Source: Clostridia bacterium (lineage in GTDB: Bacteria > Bacillota > Clostridia > Christensenellales > Borkfalkiaceae). Taken from it: 64,000 bases of DNA. The DNA is taken from positions 1 to 64,000 of the forward strand of contig JAFTTJ010000018.1 of assembly GCA_017466825.1 (NCBI GenBank), given 5' to 3'. The notes under the pieces were generated by a model, which saw nothing but the letters and a program-made list of their open reading frames with translations, was not told the DNA's origin and did not search any database. Both the position numbers and the translations under genes were made by a program. Position 1 is the first letter of the stretch. Every line of letters begins with the position of its first letter. Of the stretch, positions 40,499 through 49,813 are shown piece by piece.

Positions 40499-42304
40499 TT
40501 AGTTGCTTGCGGTGGCGGTAAAATTAAAAAGTTCTTTTATCATACTCTCTACGAAGGGGTATTTTATACGACAATCATTTAAAATCCTAATGAGCTTTGA
40601 ATTTAATTGAATTTTGAACATGTCCGACAAACTTTTCTTGATGTTTTCCGTTGCCAAATTTGACAAAGCAAAAGTAACTTCTTGACCACGGTCAGGATTG
40701 GCATTGTTCTTTTCATTTTCAATTAAAGAAAGAATTCCGTAGTTTTTAAAAGCTGGGGCTTTAATTTTTTTAACAACTTCTTTTTCGTTTATCAAATTCA
40801 TCGATTTCTTTTTTAGCAACTGATTAACTAAATAACACATTATCTCTGGATAAACAAAATCTTCGACTTCATTGTTTGTATTATTTTGTTGTTCATTAAT
40901 ATTAGCGTCCCCAAGATAATTATTTAGAAGAATTTTCTGTACAATTATATTGGAATATTGATTAGGTTTAACTTTTTTATATGTTTCTCTTCCTTCCGAA
41001 TCGTTATCAAATACCACTTTTACTATCGGTTTTTTATCGGGAATATCTTTATAAAAAGCATTATAAAACTGTAGCCATTTAGGGATAGCGGTTACACCAT
41101 TAGCGGAAATGAAATTAACTTCTTTACATCCAAAATATTTCGCTAACTGTGAAAAATAACGTACGTCGCTTTCGCCCTCACATAATATGTTGAATTGGTG
41201 CAAGGGTTCTGCTATATCTCGTTCAATTCCCAAGTGTTCACAAATTTTTTCATAACCATTATCCTTGTTTAAATCTACTAAGGTAGATAAATATACTGTA
41301 TTTTCTTTGCCTTTTACATTACGAACCTCAGGTTTGAGTTCAATAAGAAAAACGTTTCTCATTTTATAAGTATCAACAAAGACTGGTGAATGCGTTGTAT
41401 ATAATATTTGATTTGTTTTAGAAACAGAATTTATAAATTCGTATAATTTTTTCTGAAGCCCTTCGTGAATATACAAATCTGGTTCATCAATTAAAATAAT
41501 TGCTTGCGTTTTTTTGTTTCTTTTAATTACTTCAAATTGCAACAAAATAGCCGCTAGTCGTTGTAGACCAGCTCCTTTATTTACAATACCACTTGCGCCT
41601 TTGTCATATAAATTAAAAACTACATCTCTAGTAATAAGCTCTTGAAAAGTAGACGATTGTTTAGGAACATTAAAATCAATAGACCAGTTTTTATTAAAAC
41701 TGGTAAAGGTATTGCTGATTTGAGTAGAAAACTCATTTAAAATTTCTTGCATCCCGTCAATATATTCATCATAATATTGTTTCAATTTTTTACGACTATC
41801 TGAAAAACGCGCATTTTTATATTTTATCTCTAAAACGTCATCAGCAACATCGTTTATCGTATCATATAAAATACTGTCTACCGATTCTACGAAATACACT
41901 TTTATTTTTGAAAGAAATTTTATTACATCTTTTTCCGATAAATCTGTTTTAATGTTCCCTGCTTTTTTATAACATTTTACTAAATCAGGTTTTCCATCTA
42001 TCCATTTTTTAAAATCCCGCGTAAAACAGTATATGGAATTTGTGTCTATATCAAAAAATGTAATAGTAATTGTAGTATAAACAGAGCCACCGCCATATTC
42101 ATTTGCTTGTTTATAATGGGGAACATCTAATTTATAGTCATATTTATTTGGATTAAAAAATAAATCAATCGCACGTAAAACATTGGTTTTCCCAACATTG
42201 TTTTGCCCACAAATTGAGGCAATGTTGCAGTTATCATCTATCTTTAATACAATTTCATTTATTGAACGAAAACGAACAATTTTTATTTCTTTAATTTTTA
42301 CCAT
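40499..42304 (-). CDS. OLD-family ATPase with TOPRIM nuclease domain
   Basis: 601 aa. N-terminal ABC-type ATPase: Walker A GQNNVGKTNVL (about 33-43), signature/Walker B AIILIDEPDLYIHEG, H-loop TTHSPVFVD. C-terminal TOPRIM: Glu in ILCEGESDVRYF and the D-x-D of VVFDNDSEGRE. OLD proteins are ATP-dependent nucleases used against phage (P2 OLD, and GajA of Gabija). No GajB-type helicase is next to it; instead it follows an HsdS gene by 43 bp on the same strand, so it is probably a component of the block starting at 47198. Confidence 0.88.
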   Translation of the reverse strand: MVKIKEIKIVRFRSINEIVLKIDDNCNIASICGQNNVGKTNVLRAIDLFFNPNKYDYKLDVPHYKQANEYGGGSVYTTITITFFDIDTNSIYCFTRDFKKWIDGKPDLVKCYKKAGNIKTDLSEKDVIKFLSKIKVYFVESVDSILYDTINDVADDVLEIKYKNARFSDSRKKLKQYYDEYIDGMQEILNEFSTQISNTFTSFNKNWSIDFNVPKQSSTFQELITRDVVFNLYDKGASGIVNKGAGLQRLAAILLQFEVIKRNKKTQAIILIDEPDLYIHEGLQKKLYEFINSVSKTNQILYTTHSPVFVDTYKMRNVFLIELKPEVRNVKGKENTVYLSTLVDLNKDNGYEKICEHLGIERDIAEPLHQFNILCEGESDVRYFSQLAKYFGCKEVNFISANGVTAIPKWLQFYNAFYKDIPDKKPIVKVVFDNDSEGRETYKKVKPNQYSNIIVQKILLNNYLGDANINEQQNNTNNEVEDFVYPEIMCYLVNQLLKKKSMNLINEKEVVKKIKAPAFKNYGILSLIENEKNNANPDRGQEVTFALSNLATENIKKSLSDMFKIQLNSKLIRILNDCRIKYPFVESMIKELFNFTATASN

Positions 42305-42347
42305 CTGCTATAATCCTCTTTAGAATAATCACTTAATCACATATAGG

Positions 42348-43757
42348 TTAATCATTTGCCAAAATTGAGTTTTCTATAATAGAATCTATTTTCCCACGTA
42401 AGATTGCAATTTGATTTTTGATTTCATTTTGCTTATCAATTTCTAATTGAATAGCATCAACAATTTTTTGCTGTTCATCAAGGGATAAATCAGGCAAAGG
42501 GAACTCTTGTACAACAATAGGGAAAATATTAGTATTGTTCCCAAGCCCTTTCTTATATATCTCAACTAAATATTGAAAATAAGTTGAACGCATATAATAA
42601 TATGCAAATTTAGGATTGTAATTTTTCAGTCTAATTCTCATGGTAAAATCACAAAAGATAGCATTAACATCTTCTTCAATTAATGCCACTTTACCAATTG
42701 TACCTTCCCCTGAACGAGCAAGAATTATATCATTTTTCTTTACACGTTTCTCATTCTTTGCTTCAGCGTAATCGTTAGAAACAATATTTGCAGCATCCTT
42801 GTCAAATTCCCAAGTTTTAATCGTTGCCATCGAAATATAACAAAACTCGCCATCTTCACAGCAATCTGTAGGCGCTATACTTGCGCCCAAAACTATAGGC
42901 TCTGCAAGATAATGCTTAAAGCGCTTTTTACCGATACGTCGTAATTCGTTTTCTACATATTCACCAGCAGGACGATAAAATTTTGCACTAAATCGCAAAT
43001 CAGGATTATCAGAATATACGCTTTGTGTAGTTGAATACAGTTTAATTGCTTTTAAAGTATTAAATTTTTCATAATCAAACTGAAAAACTGTTTTTAAAGT
43101 ATTATCAATTATGTTTTGAGTTGATTTAATGTTCTTTTTCAAGGATTTAATGTTTTCTTCAATTGGAATAATTGCTTCCACCGCAGCAACTTGATGCTCG
43201 ATAAGGCATTTCCCAATTTTAACCTTAAATAAATCCTCGATTTTGTATGACGAAATGCCTATTCCTCGATAAATATTATTATCAATCAGAGCCTTTAATT
43301 TTTTAGACCTTAAGAGATATAAAACAAATTTTTGATTCCAATCCTTTTTTATCTTAAAAATATAAAACCCATTTGAGAATACGTAATCATTAATCTTGTC
43401 AAAATCATAATTTAAAGCTGGAGATTTAGCAAGCCTTAAGCTTGACAATAGAATATTTTCTTTTGATACAATGTATTTAAGCCTTTCAGGGTGATTTTCT
43501 GCATCAACTAATTGATAATCTATAATATCTCCGTCTTCGTCTATATAAGTCTGACCTGTTGGAATGCCGAAATATTCTTTATCTTGTTCATAAAGGCAAA
43601 GCGAATAATTTTCTTCAATTATAGTAGAAAGGTTAACATTGTTTGTCGTACCAAAAAGGTTAAACAAATTGTTTTCTATGGCATAATAGTATTTAAAATC
43701 ATTTCTTAAATATCTATCTTTTGCCAATGTAGATATATTTGTTGTTGTTGTCTTCAT
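42348..43757 (-). CDS. Type I-like restriction-modification specificity subunit (HsdS)
   Basis: 469 aa with the two-repeat HsdS plan: target domain 1 (about 15-195), central helices VEAIIPIEENIKSLKKNIKSTQNIIDNTLKTVF, target domain 2 (about 250-425, FCYISMATIKTW..VKKNDIILARSGEGTIGKVALI), and C-terminal helices LDEQQKIVDAIQLEIDKQNEIKNQIAILRGKIDSI. It chooses a bipartite DNA target for the methyltransferase-nuclease encoded 10 bp upstream. Both halves appear intact. Confidence 0.9.
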   Translation of the reverse strand: MKTTTTNISTLAKDRYLRNDFKYYYAIENNLFNLFGTTNNVNLSTIIEENYSLCLYEQDKEYFGIPTGQTYIDEDGDIIDYQLVDAENHPERLKYIVSKENILLSSLRLAKSPALNYDFDKINDYVFSNGFYIFKIKKDWNQKFVLYLLRSKKLKALIDNNIYRGIGISSYKIEDLFKVKIGKCLIEHQVAAVEAIIPIEENIKSLKKNIKSTQNIIDNTLKTVFQFDYEKFNTLKAIKLYSTTQSVYSDNPDLRFSAKFYRPAGEYVENELRRIGKKRFKHYLAEPIVLGASIAPTDCCEDGEFCYISMATIKTWEFDKDAANIVSNDYAEAKNEKRVKKNDIILARSGEGTIGKVALIEEDVNAIFCDFTMRIRLKNYNPKFAYYYMRSTYFQYLVEIYKKGLGNNTNIFPIVVQEFPLPDLSLDEQQKIVDAIQLEIDKQNEIKNQIAILRGKIDSIIENSILAND

Positions 43758-43767
43758 AACTAATCCT

Positions 43768-46170
43768 TTAATCCCAATGCAAATCTCTCATATAATCCAA
43801 TATTGTTGTTTTTGTGCCGTCATCTACACTAATAATATCTACCCCGTTTTCCACACGAGAACGGTATAAATCATTGGGCATAGGTTTTTCTCCTCTCTTA
43901 GTGCGTTTATAACCGACATTATCAGCCTCTGCCATAAATATTGGATAGTTTAAAGTGTTAGATACTTCTCCAAAAACCCACCACGTATTGACGAACCCAA
44001 ATGTGTCTTTTGTATCTTTATCGTAAGTACATAAGTCTTTAAGCTCATCAATATATTTGGTGATTAAATCTATAACATTTAACTTCTTATCTTCTTCAAC
44101 AAGATGATTTTTGAGTAGTTTATATAAAATTTCAAGCTCTTGTTTATCCGTTAAGTCTTTAATTGAAGGGAATTTACCTTTAGGCTTGTTATCTTTATAA
44201 ACAGCGATTAAATTTTCCACTCTCGTTTTTAATAAATTATATTCCTTTGAAGCCTCAGCCCAAGTTTTATTCCATAATTTAACTTCTGCTTTTGTTTTCT
44301 TTTGCATAAACAAAACACTTGTCTTTGTTGAAGTATATGGTTCAAATGTAACCTGTGGCAAAGAAACAACTGCTTTTACTTTGAAATATTTGTAGATAAA
44401 CAAACGAATATATTTGTTTTCAGTTGTATCAAAAACACTTTCAGGTAAAACTGCTGCGCATCTACCATTTTCACGCAATAATTGATACCAGCGTTCTATA
44501 AATAAATTTTCAGAGTTCTTTTTATTGCCGAAAAGAAAATCTTTTTTGACTGTCTTCTTTGTGTCGTTATCTAATTCAACGCTAAACGGAGGATTTGTAA
44601 GAATTAAATCGAATTGTTCATTAATTTCTTTATCTCCGTAAAGGTCTGATGTAGTGTGCTGATTCATTGCGTTGGTCCCAACGGCCTTATGGTACTTGTC
44701 AAAAGGAGCAAGCCCATCTTTCACAAATATATTTGTAGAACCATCACCATGCAAAATCATATTTACCTTGGTTGCCGTACCAAGATTAAAGTTTATCTCT
44801 GAACCATAAATATACGTTTGGGCCCACTTATTTTCTCTATCGTCAGGATAGAACCAATCAGAATTTACCTTATCTTTAACTGCACGAGCTGTTCCTAAAT
44901 CTTTATTGAAATTTAAAGAACCACGATTCATATATTTCATCGTGTAGGTTATAAATTTCATATATTCAATCAAGAAAGAACCGCTACCCGCAGAAGGGTC
45001 TATCATATATGGTATTTCTTGATCTTCTTTAATTCTTTTAATCGCAAGTTTATCCGCTTGCAATGCCCACAACATAAAGCGAACTATATTTATATGGGTA
45101 AAGAACTGTCCTTTACTTTGTTTAAATCCGTTTTGAATAATTCCTTCAAAGAAATCACCTAATATATCTTTACCGCTTAAACTGTTTTTACCATCCACAA
45201 AGGACAAGCCTTCAAGCTTTTGAATGGTATATTTTAATTTTGAAAGGGAGAATTTTTTAGTGTCAACAACATACGATTTATTTAATTCTGTTTCATCAGT
45301 AATATTTAATTTGTGCTTTAACGCTCTACGATAAGTGCTATTTATTCTTTCAAAAAGAGCTTCGTTACTTTCAAATTCCTCATCACCGTCTTTCTCGAAG
45401 GTAAGTGCTTGGAAAGCATAAGTGTCTCCGTCTTCTTTTTCGCTTTCATCTTGAATCTTTGTTAAAATCAAGTTAGTTAAAGAAGAGAAAATTTCGTTAT
45501 CGTCAGTGCCGCCACCGCCCCAAAGGACATTGTGCAAGTCTTTTTGGAGTTGTTCTAACATTTTATTGGTAAAGTTAGTTTCTAAATCTTTTTCTGAACC
45601 CTTAATATAAGGTTTCTTTTGAGCCTTGCCATAACGGTCAGGGATATCATTAGAACAATCTCTTGAATTTTCCCAATCGGAGAAAGACGAGAATTTTTTA
45701 TAGTCTATAATTAAACAGTTATCTTGAAGCTTGTCCGCAAATTCTTTGTAAGTATAATATACCAAATACTTTATTGATTTGCCTAAAGCAACTTCAGCGC
45801 CCGCCAAATTAAATAACTGTTTTTCGATTGCCTCTTCTTTTTCTTCTTCAAAAGATTCAGGCTTTTTGCATTCGATAAAAAGGAATGCATTTCCCTTATT
45901 ATCTCGAACAATTATATCTATTCTCGGTTTATTAACTTTAGGGCGACCAATATCATATTCCTTTTCTATTTCAATATTTTCAGGCTTATAACCAAGCTCA
46001 TTTACAAGACGCGTAATTAGATAAGCACGAACTAACTCTTCAGGGTCAGCCTTGGTTCTTGTTTGACATTGTTTGATTTGTTCGTATTTTAAGGTGTTTT
46101 TGTCCCAATCTATATAAACAACTTTAACCGGTTGAGCTTCAATATATTTTTTAATCAATTCTTTAATCAT
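43768..46170 (-). CDS. Nuclease-methyltransferase fusion (HsdR_N-like domain + HsdM), BcgI-like A subunit
   Basis: 800 aa. N-terminal 170 residues resemble the HsdR N-terminal nuclease domain: PRIDIIVRDNKGNAFLFIECKKPESF carries D..E-x-K. The HsdM-type gamma N6-adenine methyltransferase follows: motif I MIDPSAGSGSFLIEYMKF, motif IV LILTNPPFSV. A C-terminal extension of about 180 residues ends WVFGEVSNTLNYPIFMAEADNVGYKRTKRGE. One polypeptide thus holds cutting and methylating parts, as in BcgI-type (type IIB) systems, with HsdS as separate subunit. No HsdR helicase gene is present in the window. Confidence 0.87.
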   Translation of the reverse strand: MIKELIKKYIEAQPVKVVYIDWDKNTLKYEQIKQCQTRTKADPEELVRAYLITRLVNELGYKPENIEIEKEYDIGRPKVNKPRIDIIVRDNKGNAFLFIECKKPESFEEEKEEAIEKQLFNLAGAEVALGKSIKYLVYYTYKEFADKLQDNCLIIDYKKFSSFSDWENSRDCSNDIPDRYGKAQKKPYIKGSEKDLETNFTNKMLEQLQKDLHNVLWGGGGTDDNEIFSSLTNLILTKIQDESEKEDGDTYAFQALTFEKDGDEEFESNEALFERINSTYRRALKHKLNITDETELNKSYVVDTKKFSLSKLKYTIQKLEGLSFVDGKNSLSGKDILGDFFEGIIQNGFKQSKGQFFTHINIVRFMLWALQADKLAIKRIKEDQEIPYMIDPSAGSGSFLIEYMKFITYTMKYMNRGSLNFNKDLGTARAVKDKVNSDWFYPDDRENKWAQTYIYGSEINFNLGTATKVNMILHGDGSTNIFVKDGLAPFDKYHKAVGTNAMNQHTTSDLYGDKEINEQFDLILTNPPFSVELDNDTKKTVKKDFLFGNKKNSENLFIERWYQLLRENGRCAAVLPESVFDTTENKYIRLFIYKYFKVKAVVSLPQVTFEPYTSTKTSVLFMQKKTKAEVKLWNKTWAEASKEYNLLKTRVENLIAVYKDNKPKGKFPSIKDLTDKQELEILYKLLKNHLVEEDKKLNVIDLITKYIDELKDLCTYDKDTKDTFGFVNTWWVFGEVSNTLNYPIFMAEADNVGYKRTKRGEKPMPNDLYRSRVENGVDIISVDDGTKTTILDYMRDLHWD

Positions 46171-46184
46171 AATCTTCTCCTGTT

Positions 46185-46925
46185 TTAATCATCAATACGC
46201 AAATATTTTTCAAAGTGTATATCAAAGTTTTCATACTCAAATAGCGGTAATAGTTCTTTTATCATATCGTTTAATAGGTCCGTTTCTTTATTTGAATATA
46301 ATTTCATAAAATCTTGACAGGCGATAGGATTATTTGCAAGAGCCATATAATCACCATAACCAATATTATATGTTTGTGTAATTTTGTTCCACGTTTGGTT
46401 GCGATAAAATTCCGCAGCTCCTGTATTTATATAATCAATAACCTTGGACGTTAACTCTCTATATTTTTCAAAAACGGTTTTCAAAACATCTAAAAAGACC
46501 TTGTCGCAAGTCGGCAACAATAATCGAGCTCTATTCATTGCTTGACAAACACCATTATTTGCATTTATCAAATCATTTGTCCACGGCAAAGCTATATTTG
46601 GATTAAAGAAAATGTTAGGTATATTGTCTTTTGCTTTACCAATTACACTTTGTGCAATACAAAAATCATCGTAGATTTTTAAAAAGTCCCCATGCATTTG
46701 TACTTTTGTTTCTTTTGCACTAATTTCCTTTTGCAACTTTTCTTCGCTGTTGGTTATTTGTTGTTGTAATTCTATATTCCTTCTATTTTGGCGATAGCCT
46801 TGCCATAATACTAAAAGGGATATTAAAATAGGAACAAAAATTCCTATTATACTAAGCCATAACGGAACGGAATTTGCACTAATCTTATTGATGAGTTCAT
46901 CTATCTTTTGTATAAGTTCTTCCAT
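46185..46925 (-). CDS. Membrane protein with coiled coil in the defence operon
   Basis: 246 aa, not recognised. One membrane helix at about residues 22-43 (PLWLSIIGIFVPILISLLVLW), directly followed by a coiled coil (NRRNIELQQQITNSEEKLQKEISAKETKVQ, about 46-78) and a helical cytoplasmic domain. It is 14 bp upstream of the nuclease-methyltransferase gene on the same strand and has a regulated promoter at 46944-46976. Such a protein is not a normal part of restriction systems; it may tether or signal, which is inference. Confidence 0.65.
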   Translation of the reverse strand: MEELIQKIDELINKISANSVPLWLSIIGIFVPILISLLVLWQGYRQNRRNIELQQQITNSEEKLQKEISAKETKVQMHGDFLKIYDDFCIAQSVIGKAKDNIPNIFFNPNIALPWTNDLINANNGVCQAMNRARLLLPTCDKVFLDVLKTVFEKYRELTSKVIDYINTGAAEFYRNQTWNKITQTYNIGYGDYMALANNPIACQDFMKLYSNKETDLLNDMIKELLPLFEYENFDIHFEKYLRIDD

Positions 46926-46943
46926 ATATTACCTCTAGTTTTA

Positions 46944-46976
46944 ATAATAGCATATTAAACATGACAACTTCCGTCA
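46944..46976 (-). promoter_or_regulatory. Extended -10 promoter with inverted-repeat operator
   Basis: Minus strand: TGACGGAAGTTGTCA (46976-46962), 12 bp later TATGC-TATTAT. Architecture and spacing match 37735-37767 in the integrative element. Confidence 0.6.
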
Positions 46977-46991
46977 TATTTATAAAAGTTT

Positions 46992-47198
46992 TTATTCTTC
47001 GTCTATTACTTCCACAATATCTTCTATATTGCACTCTAAAACCTTGCAGATTTTAGCCAAAATTTCGGTGTTTACGTGTTCGTTTTTGCCGAGTTTAGCA
47101 AGCGCAGTAGTAGTCATACCCGTAGCAATACGAAGGTCTTTTTTCTTCATATCTTTATCAATTAAAAGTTTCCATAGCTTTTTATAACTGACAGCCAT
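46992..47198 (-). CDS. XRE-family transcriptional regulator
   Basis: 68 aa, a single Cro/CI helix-turn-helix: YKKLWKLLIDKDMKKKDLRIATGMTTTALAKLGKNEHVNTEILAKICKVLECNIEDIVEV. This small type commonly represses its own promoter and the restriction genes behind it. Its promoter carries a palindrome GCATATATGC in the spacer. First gene of the defence block. Confidence 0.88.
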   Translation of the reverse strand: MAVSYKKLWKLLIDKDMKKKDLRIATGMTTTALAKLGKNEHVNTEILAKICKVLECNIEDIVEVIDEE

Positions 47199-47235
47199 TT
47201 TATAGCACCATCCTTAATAAAAATCAGTTTTTATC

Positions 47236-47264
47236 ATTATAGCATATATGCCTAAAATTTTCAA
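47236..47264 (-). promoter_or_regulatory. XRE regulator promoter with internal palindrome
   Basis: Minus strand: TTGAAA (47264-47259), 17-bp spacer containing GCATATATGC (47251-47242), TATAAT (47241-47236). The palindrome is a likely operator. Confidence 0.8.
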
Positions 47265-47335
47265 CAAAAAATCCAATATTTAGATTTTTAATTTTGAAAA
47301 TAGTTTATCTTGATATTAGGTAGGGAAAATACAAT

Positions 47336-47485
47336 TTGGAATATGCACTTTTATTAAAAGATCACTTGAACACTAAAGAGATTGAAAAATACTTTATGGA
47401 TATGCAAATTGGAGACCCTGCCTCTCGTAGTGTTACTGTTAAAGAGTTTTATCAAATGGGACTTGAATTAAATAATAAACAATAA
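47336..47485 (+). CDS. Short ORF, possible gene remnant
   Basis: 49 aa from TTG 47336 (EYALLLKDHLNTKEIEKYFMDMQIGDPASRSVTVKEFYQMGLELNNKQ). AGGTAGGGAA lies upstream and a terminator follows at 47493. The residues look like real protein rather than random sequence, but there is no ATG and no family match. It may be the tail of a gene truncated when the defence block inserted, or a genuine small protein. Confidence 0.35.
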   Translation: MEYALLLKDHLNTKEIEKYFMDMQIGDPASRSVTVKEFYQMGLELNNKQ

Positions 47486-47492
47486 GACATTT

Positions 47493-47541
47493 AAAATCTT
47501 TACTTTTTGGCTAAAATCGGCTTTTAGAAGTAAAGATTTTT
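47493..47541 (+). terminator. Hairpin terminator
   Basis: AAAATCTTTACTT pairs with AAGTAAAGATTTTT across a GC-containing loop, ending in Ts. Confidence 0.8.
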
Positions 47542-47567
47542 GTTTTAAAGGCAATATCAAAAAACAA

Positions 47568-47596
47568 TTGAAAAAAGTGATAAAAGGGGGTATAAT
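47568..47596 (+). promoter_or_regulatory. Sigma-A promoter
   Basis: TTGAAA (47568-47573), 17-bp spacer, TATAAT (47591-47596), driving the NifX-like gene and the reductase. Confidence 0.85.
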
Positions 47597-47627
47597 ATAG
47601 ATATATAAAAATAAAGGAGATATTATT

Positions 47628-48035
47628 ATGAAAATTGCAGTAACTTATGACAATGAACAAATTTTTCAACATTTCGGGCATACCGAACAGTTTAAGATTT
47701 ACGATGTAAAAAACGATAAAATAATTTCTAAAACCGTTATCAGCACTAACGGTCAAGGTCACGGCGCATTATCAAGTTTCTTAAAAGAAAATAACGTTGA
47801 CGTTCTTATTTGTGGTGGAATAGGTGGTGGCGCTATAAGCGCGCTTAACGAACTTGATATTAAATTATTAGGTGGCGTTAGTGGCGATTGCGACAAAGCA
47901 GTAGAGGCATTTTTGAAAAACGAACTAGAATTTAACCCCAGCGTTAGATGCTCTCATCACGACCATGAACACGGTGACGGTGCACACACCTGTGGCGAAC
48001 ACGGTTGTGGAAAGGGAAGTTGCCATCACAACTAA
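47628..48035 (+). CDS. NifX/NifB-domain protein with His/Cys-rich tail
   Basis: 135 aa. The dinitrogenase iron-molybdenum cofactor domain is complete: MKIAVTYDNEQIFQHFGHTEQFKIYDV.. DVLICGGIGGGAISAL.. GVSGDCDKAVEAFL. The C-terminal 30 residues are rich in His and Cys (CSHHDHEHGDGAHTCGEHGCGKGSCHHN), fit for metal binding. In non-diazotrophs such proteins are thought to carry or sense metal or Fe-S units. The next gene follows 31 bp after the stop, so they share the promoter at 47568. Confidence 0.85.
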   Translation: MKIAVTYDNEQIFQHFGHTEQFKIYDVKNDKIISKTVISTNGQGHGALSSFLKENNVDVLICGGIGGGAISALNELDIKLLGGVSGDCDKAVEAFLKNELEFNPSVRCSHHDHEHGDGAHTCGEHGCGKGSCHHN

Positions 48036-48066
48036 AAAAATTAAAACGCCTTTATCGGAGGGTAAA

Positions 48067-49755
48067 ATGAAAATTGTAATCGTGGGTGGGGTTGCAGGTG
48101 GTGCAACTGCCGCAGCAAGAATAAGAAGACTAGACGAACGTGCAGAAATTATTATTTTTGAGCGTTCGGGCTTTATTTCATACGCAAACTGTGGTTTGCC
48201 GTATTATATCGGTGGCGTTATTGAAGATAAGGAAGATTTGACTCTTCAAACTCCCGAAAGTTTCTTCCGCCGTTTTAGAATAATCGCTAAAGTTAATCAC
48301 GAAGTAACCGATATTGACGTGCAACACAAAACCGTTCACGTAACTGACCTAAAAACGGGAACGAGTTTTACCGAGAAATACGATAAACTTATTTTATCAC
48401 CTGGGGCAAAACCGATTTTGCCAGATTTCTATACTGAAAACGAAAGGACTTTCACTCTTCGCACCGTAGAAGATACGCTTAAAATTCGTGCCTTTATAGA
48501 ACAAAATCAGCCTAAAACGGCAGTTGTTATAGGTGGTGGCTTTATCGGTCTTGAAATGGCAGAAAACCTTGCGGAATTAGGAATTAAAACGACCATTATT
48601 CAGCGTGACAATCATCTTTTGCCGACGGTTGACTGTGATATGGCGTCGTTTGTCCATGCAAACTTCCGTCACCACGGCGTACAATTATTACTAAACGTTA
48701 ATACAAATAAAATGAGTATTACAGGCGAGAAAGTTTCGCTTGACTTTGATAACGGCTCAAATCTAAGCGCTGATATGGTTGTGCTTGCAGTTGGAGTTGC
48801 GCCTGAAAACACACTTGCTAAAAAGATAGGTTTAGAACTTGGCGTTAAAGGTGCAATCAAAGTCAACGCAAAAATGGAAACTTCAATTCCTGACATCTAT
48901 GCAGTAGGGGACGCAGTAGAAGTTAGACATTTTATAACTGATAAAGATTCAGTAATTTCACTTGCAGGGCCAGCCAACAAGCAAGGACGAATAGTTGCCG
49001 ATAATATTTGTGGAATAAATAGCGAATATAAAGGCTCACAAGGGTCTTCGGTTATTAAACTCTTTGATATGACTGTTGCTACTACTGGAATTAACGAACA
49101 GCAAGTTAAAGCAAACGGCATAGAATACGAAAAAGTAATTTTAACGCAAAACTCACACGCGGGCTATTATCCAGGGGCAACGGCAATGACCGTTAAACTC
49201 ATTTTTGAAAGGGCAACCTATAAAATTTTAGGTGCGCAAATCGTTGGATATGACGGAGTTGATAAACGCATTGACGTTATTGCAACGTGGGTTAGGGCAG
49301 GGATGAAAGCCGATGAACTAAAAGATTTAGACCTTGCTTACGCTCCGCCGTATTCTTCTGCGAAAGACCCAGTAAATATGGCAGGTTTTGTTGTAGAAAA
49401 TATCAAAAACGGCATAGTGAAACAGTTTTATTATGAAGATATTCCGTCTTTAAGAGAAAGAAAAGACGTAATTTTACTTGATACTCGCACACCGTTTGAA
49501 TATATGCGTGGACACGCTGATGGTTTTATCCATATTCCACTTGACGATTTAAGAGAGCGTTTAGGCGAACTTGACAAGTCTAAAAAAATTTACGTTATGT
49601 GTCAAAGTGGCTTGCGTAGTTATCTTGCAACACGCATTTTAATGCAAAACGGCTTTGATGCCTATAACTTTGCAGGTGGATTTAGATTATATAGCAGTAT
49701 CAAAAACGAAGAAATGCTATCCAAACAATGCTACACCTGTGGTATGGATAAATAA
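48067..49755 (+). CDS. CoA-disulfide reductase / NADH oxidase-like flavoprotein with rhodanese domain
   Basis: 562 aa. N-terminal FAD motif IVGGVAGGATAAARIRR, active cysteine in SYANCGLPYYIGG (about 43), NAD(P)-binding VVIGGGFIGLEMAENLAE, then dimerisation domain. A C-terminal rhodanese domain (about 460-545) has its loop CQSGLRS, and the protein ends in CYTCGMDK. It reduces CoA disulfide, persulfides or polysulfide with NAD(P)H. ATG 48067 was chosen for CGGAGGGT upstream and the family start MKIVIVGG. Partner of the upstream NifX-like protein, so sulfur and metal redox are plausible. Confidence 0.9.
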   Translation: MKIVIVGGVAGGATAAARIRRLDERAEIIIFERSGFISYANCGLPYYIGGVIEDKEDLTLQTPESFFRRFRIIAKVNHEVTDIDVQHKTVHVTDLKTGTSFTEKYDKLILSPGAKPILPDFYTENERTFTLRTVEDTLKIRAFIEQNQPKTAVVIGGGFIGLEMAENLAELGIKTTIIQRDNHLLPTVDCDMASFVHANFRHHGVQLLLNVNTNKMSITGEKVSLDFDNGSNLSADMVVLAVGVAPENTLAKKIGLELGVKGAIKVNAKMETSIPDIYAVGDAVEVRHFITDKDSVISLAGPANKQGRIVADNICGINSEYKGSQGSSVIKLFDMTVATTGINEQQVKANGIEYEKVILTQNSHAGYYPGATAMTVKLIFERATYKILGAQIVGYDGVDKRIDVIATWVRAGMKADELKDLDLAYAPPYSSAKDPVNMAGFVVENIKNGIVKQFYYEDIPSLRERKDVILLDTRTPFEYMRGHADGFIHIPLDDLRERLGELDKSKKIYVMCQSGLRSYLATRILMQNGFDAYNFAGGFRLYSSIKNEEMLSKQCYTCGMDK

Positions 49756-49813
49756 AAAACTCTACTTGAAGACGTAATTAAAAACGACGATAAAACAGTA
49801 TAAGGAAAATAAA

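Noticed and set aside
40499..42304. Gabija system
   Set aside because: The ATPase/TOPRIM protein is GajA-like in plan, but no UvrD-type GajB helicase is adjacent; it is linked to HsdS instead.
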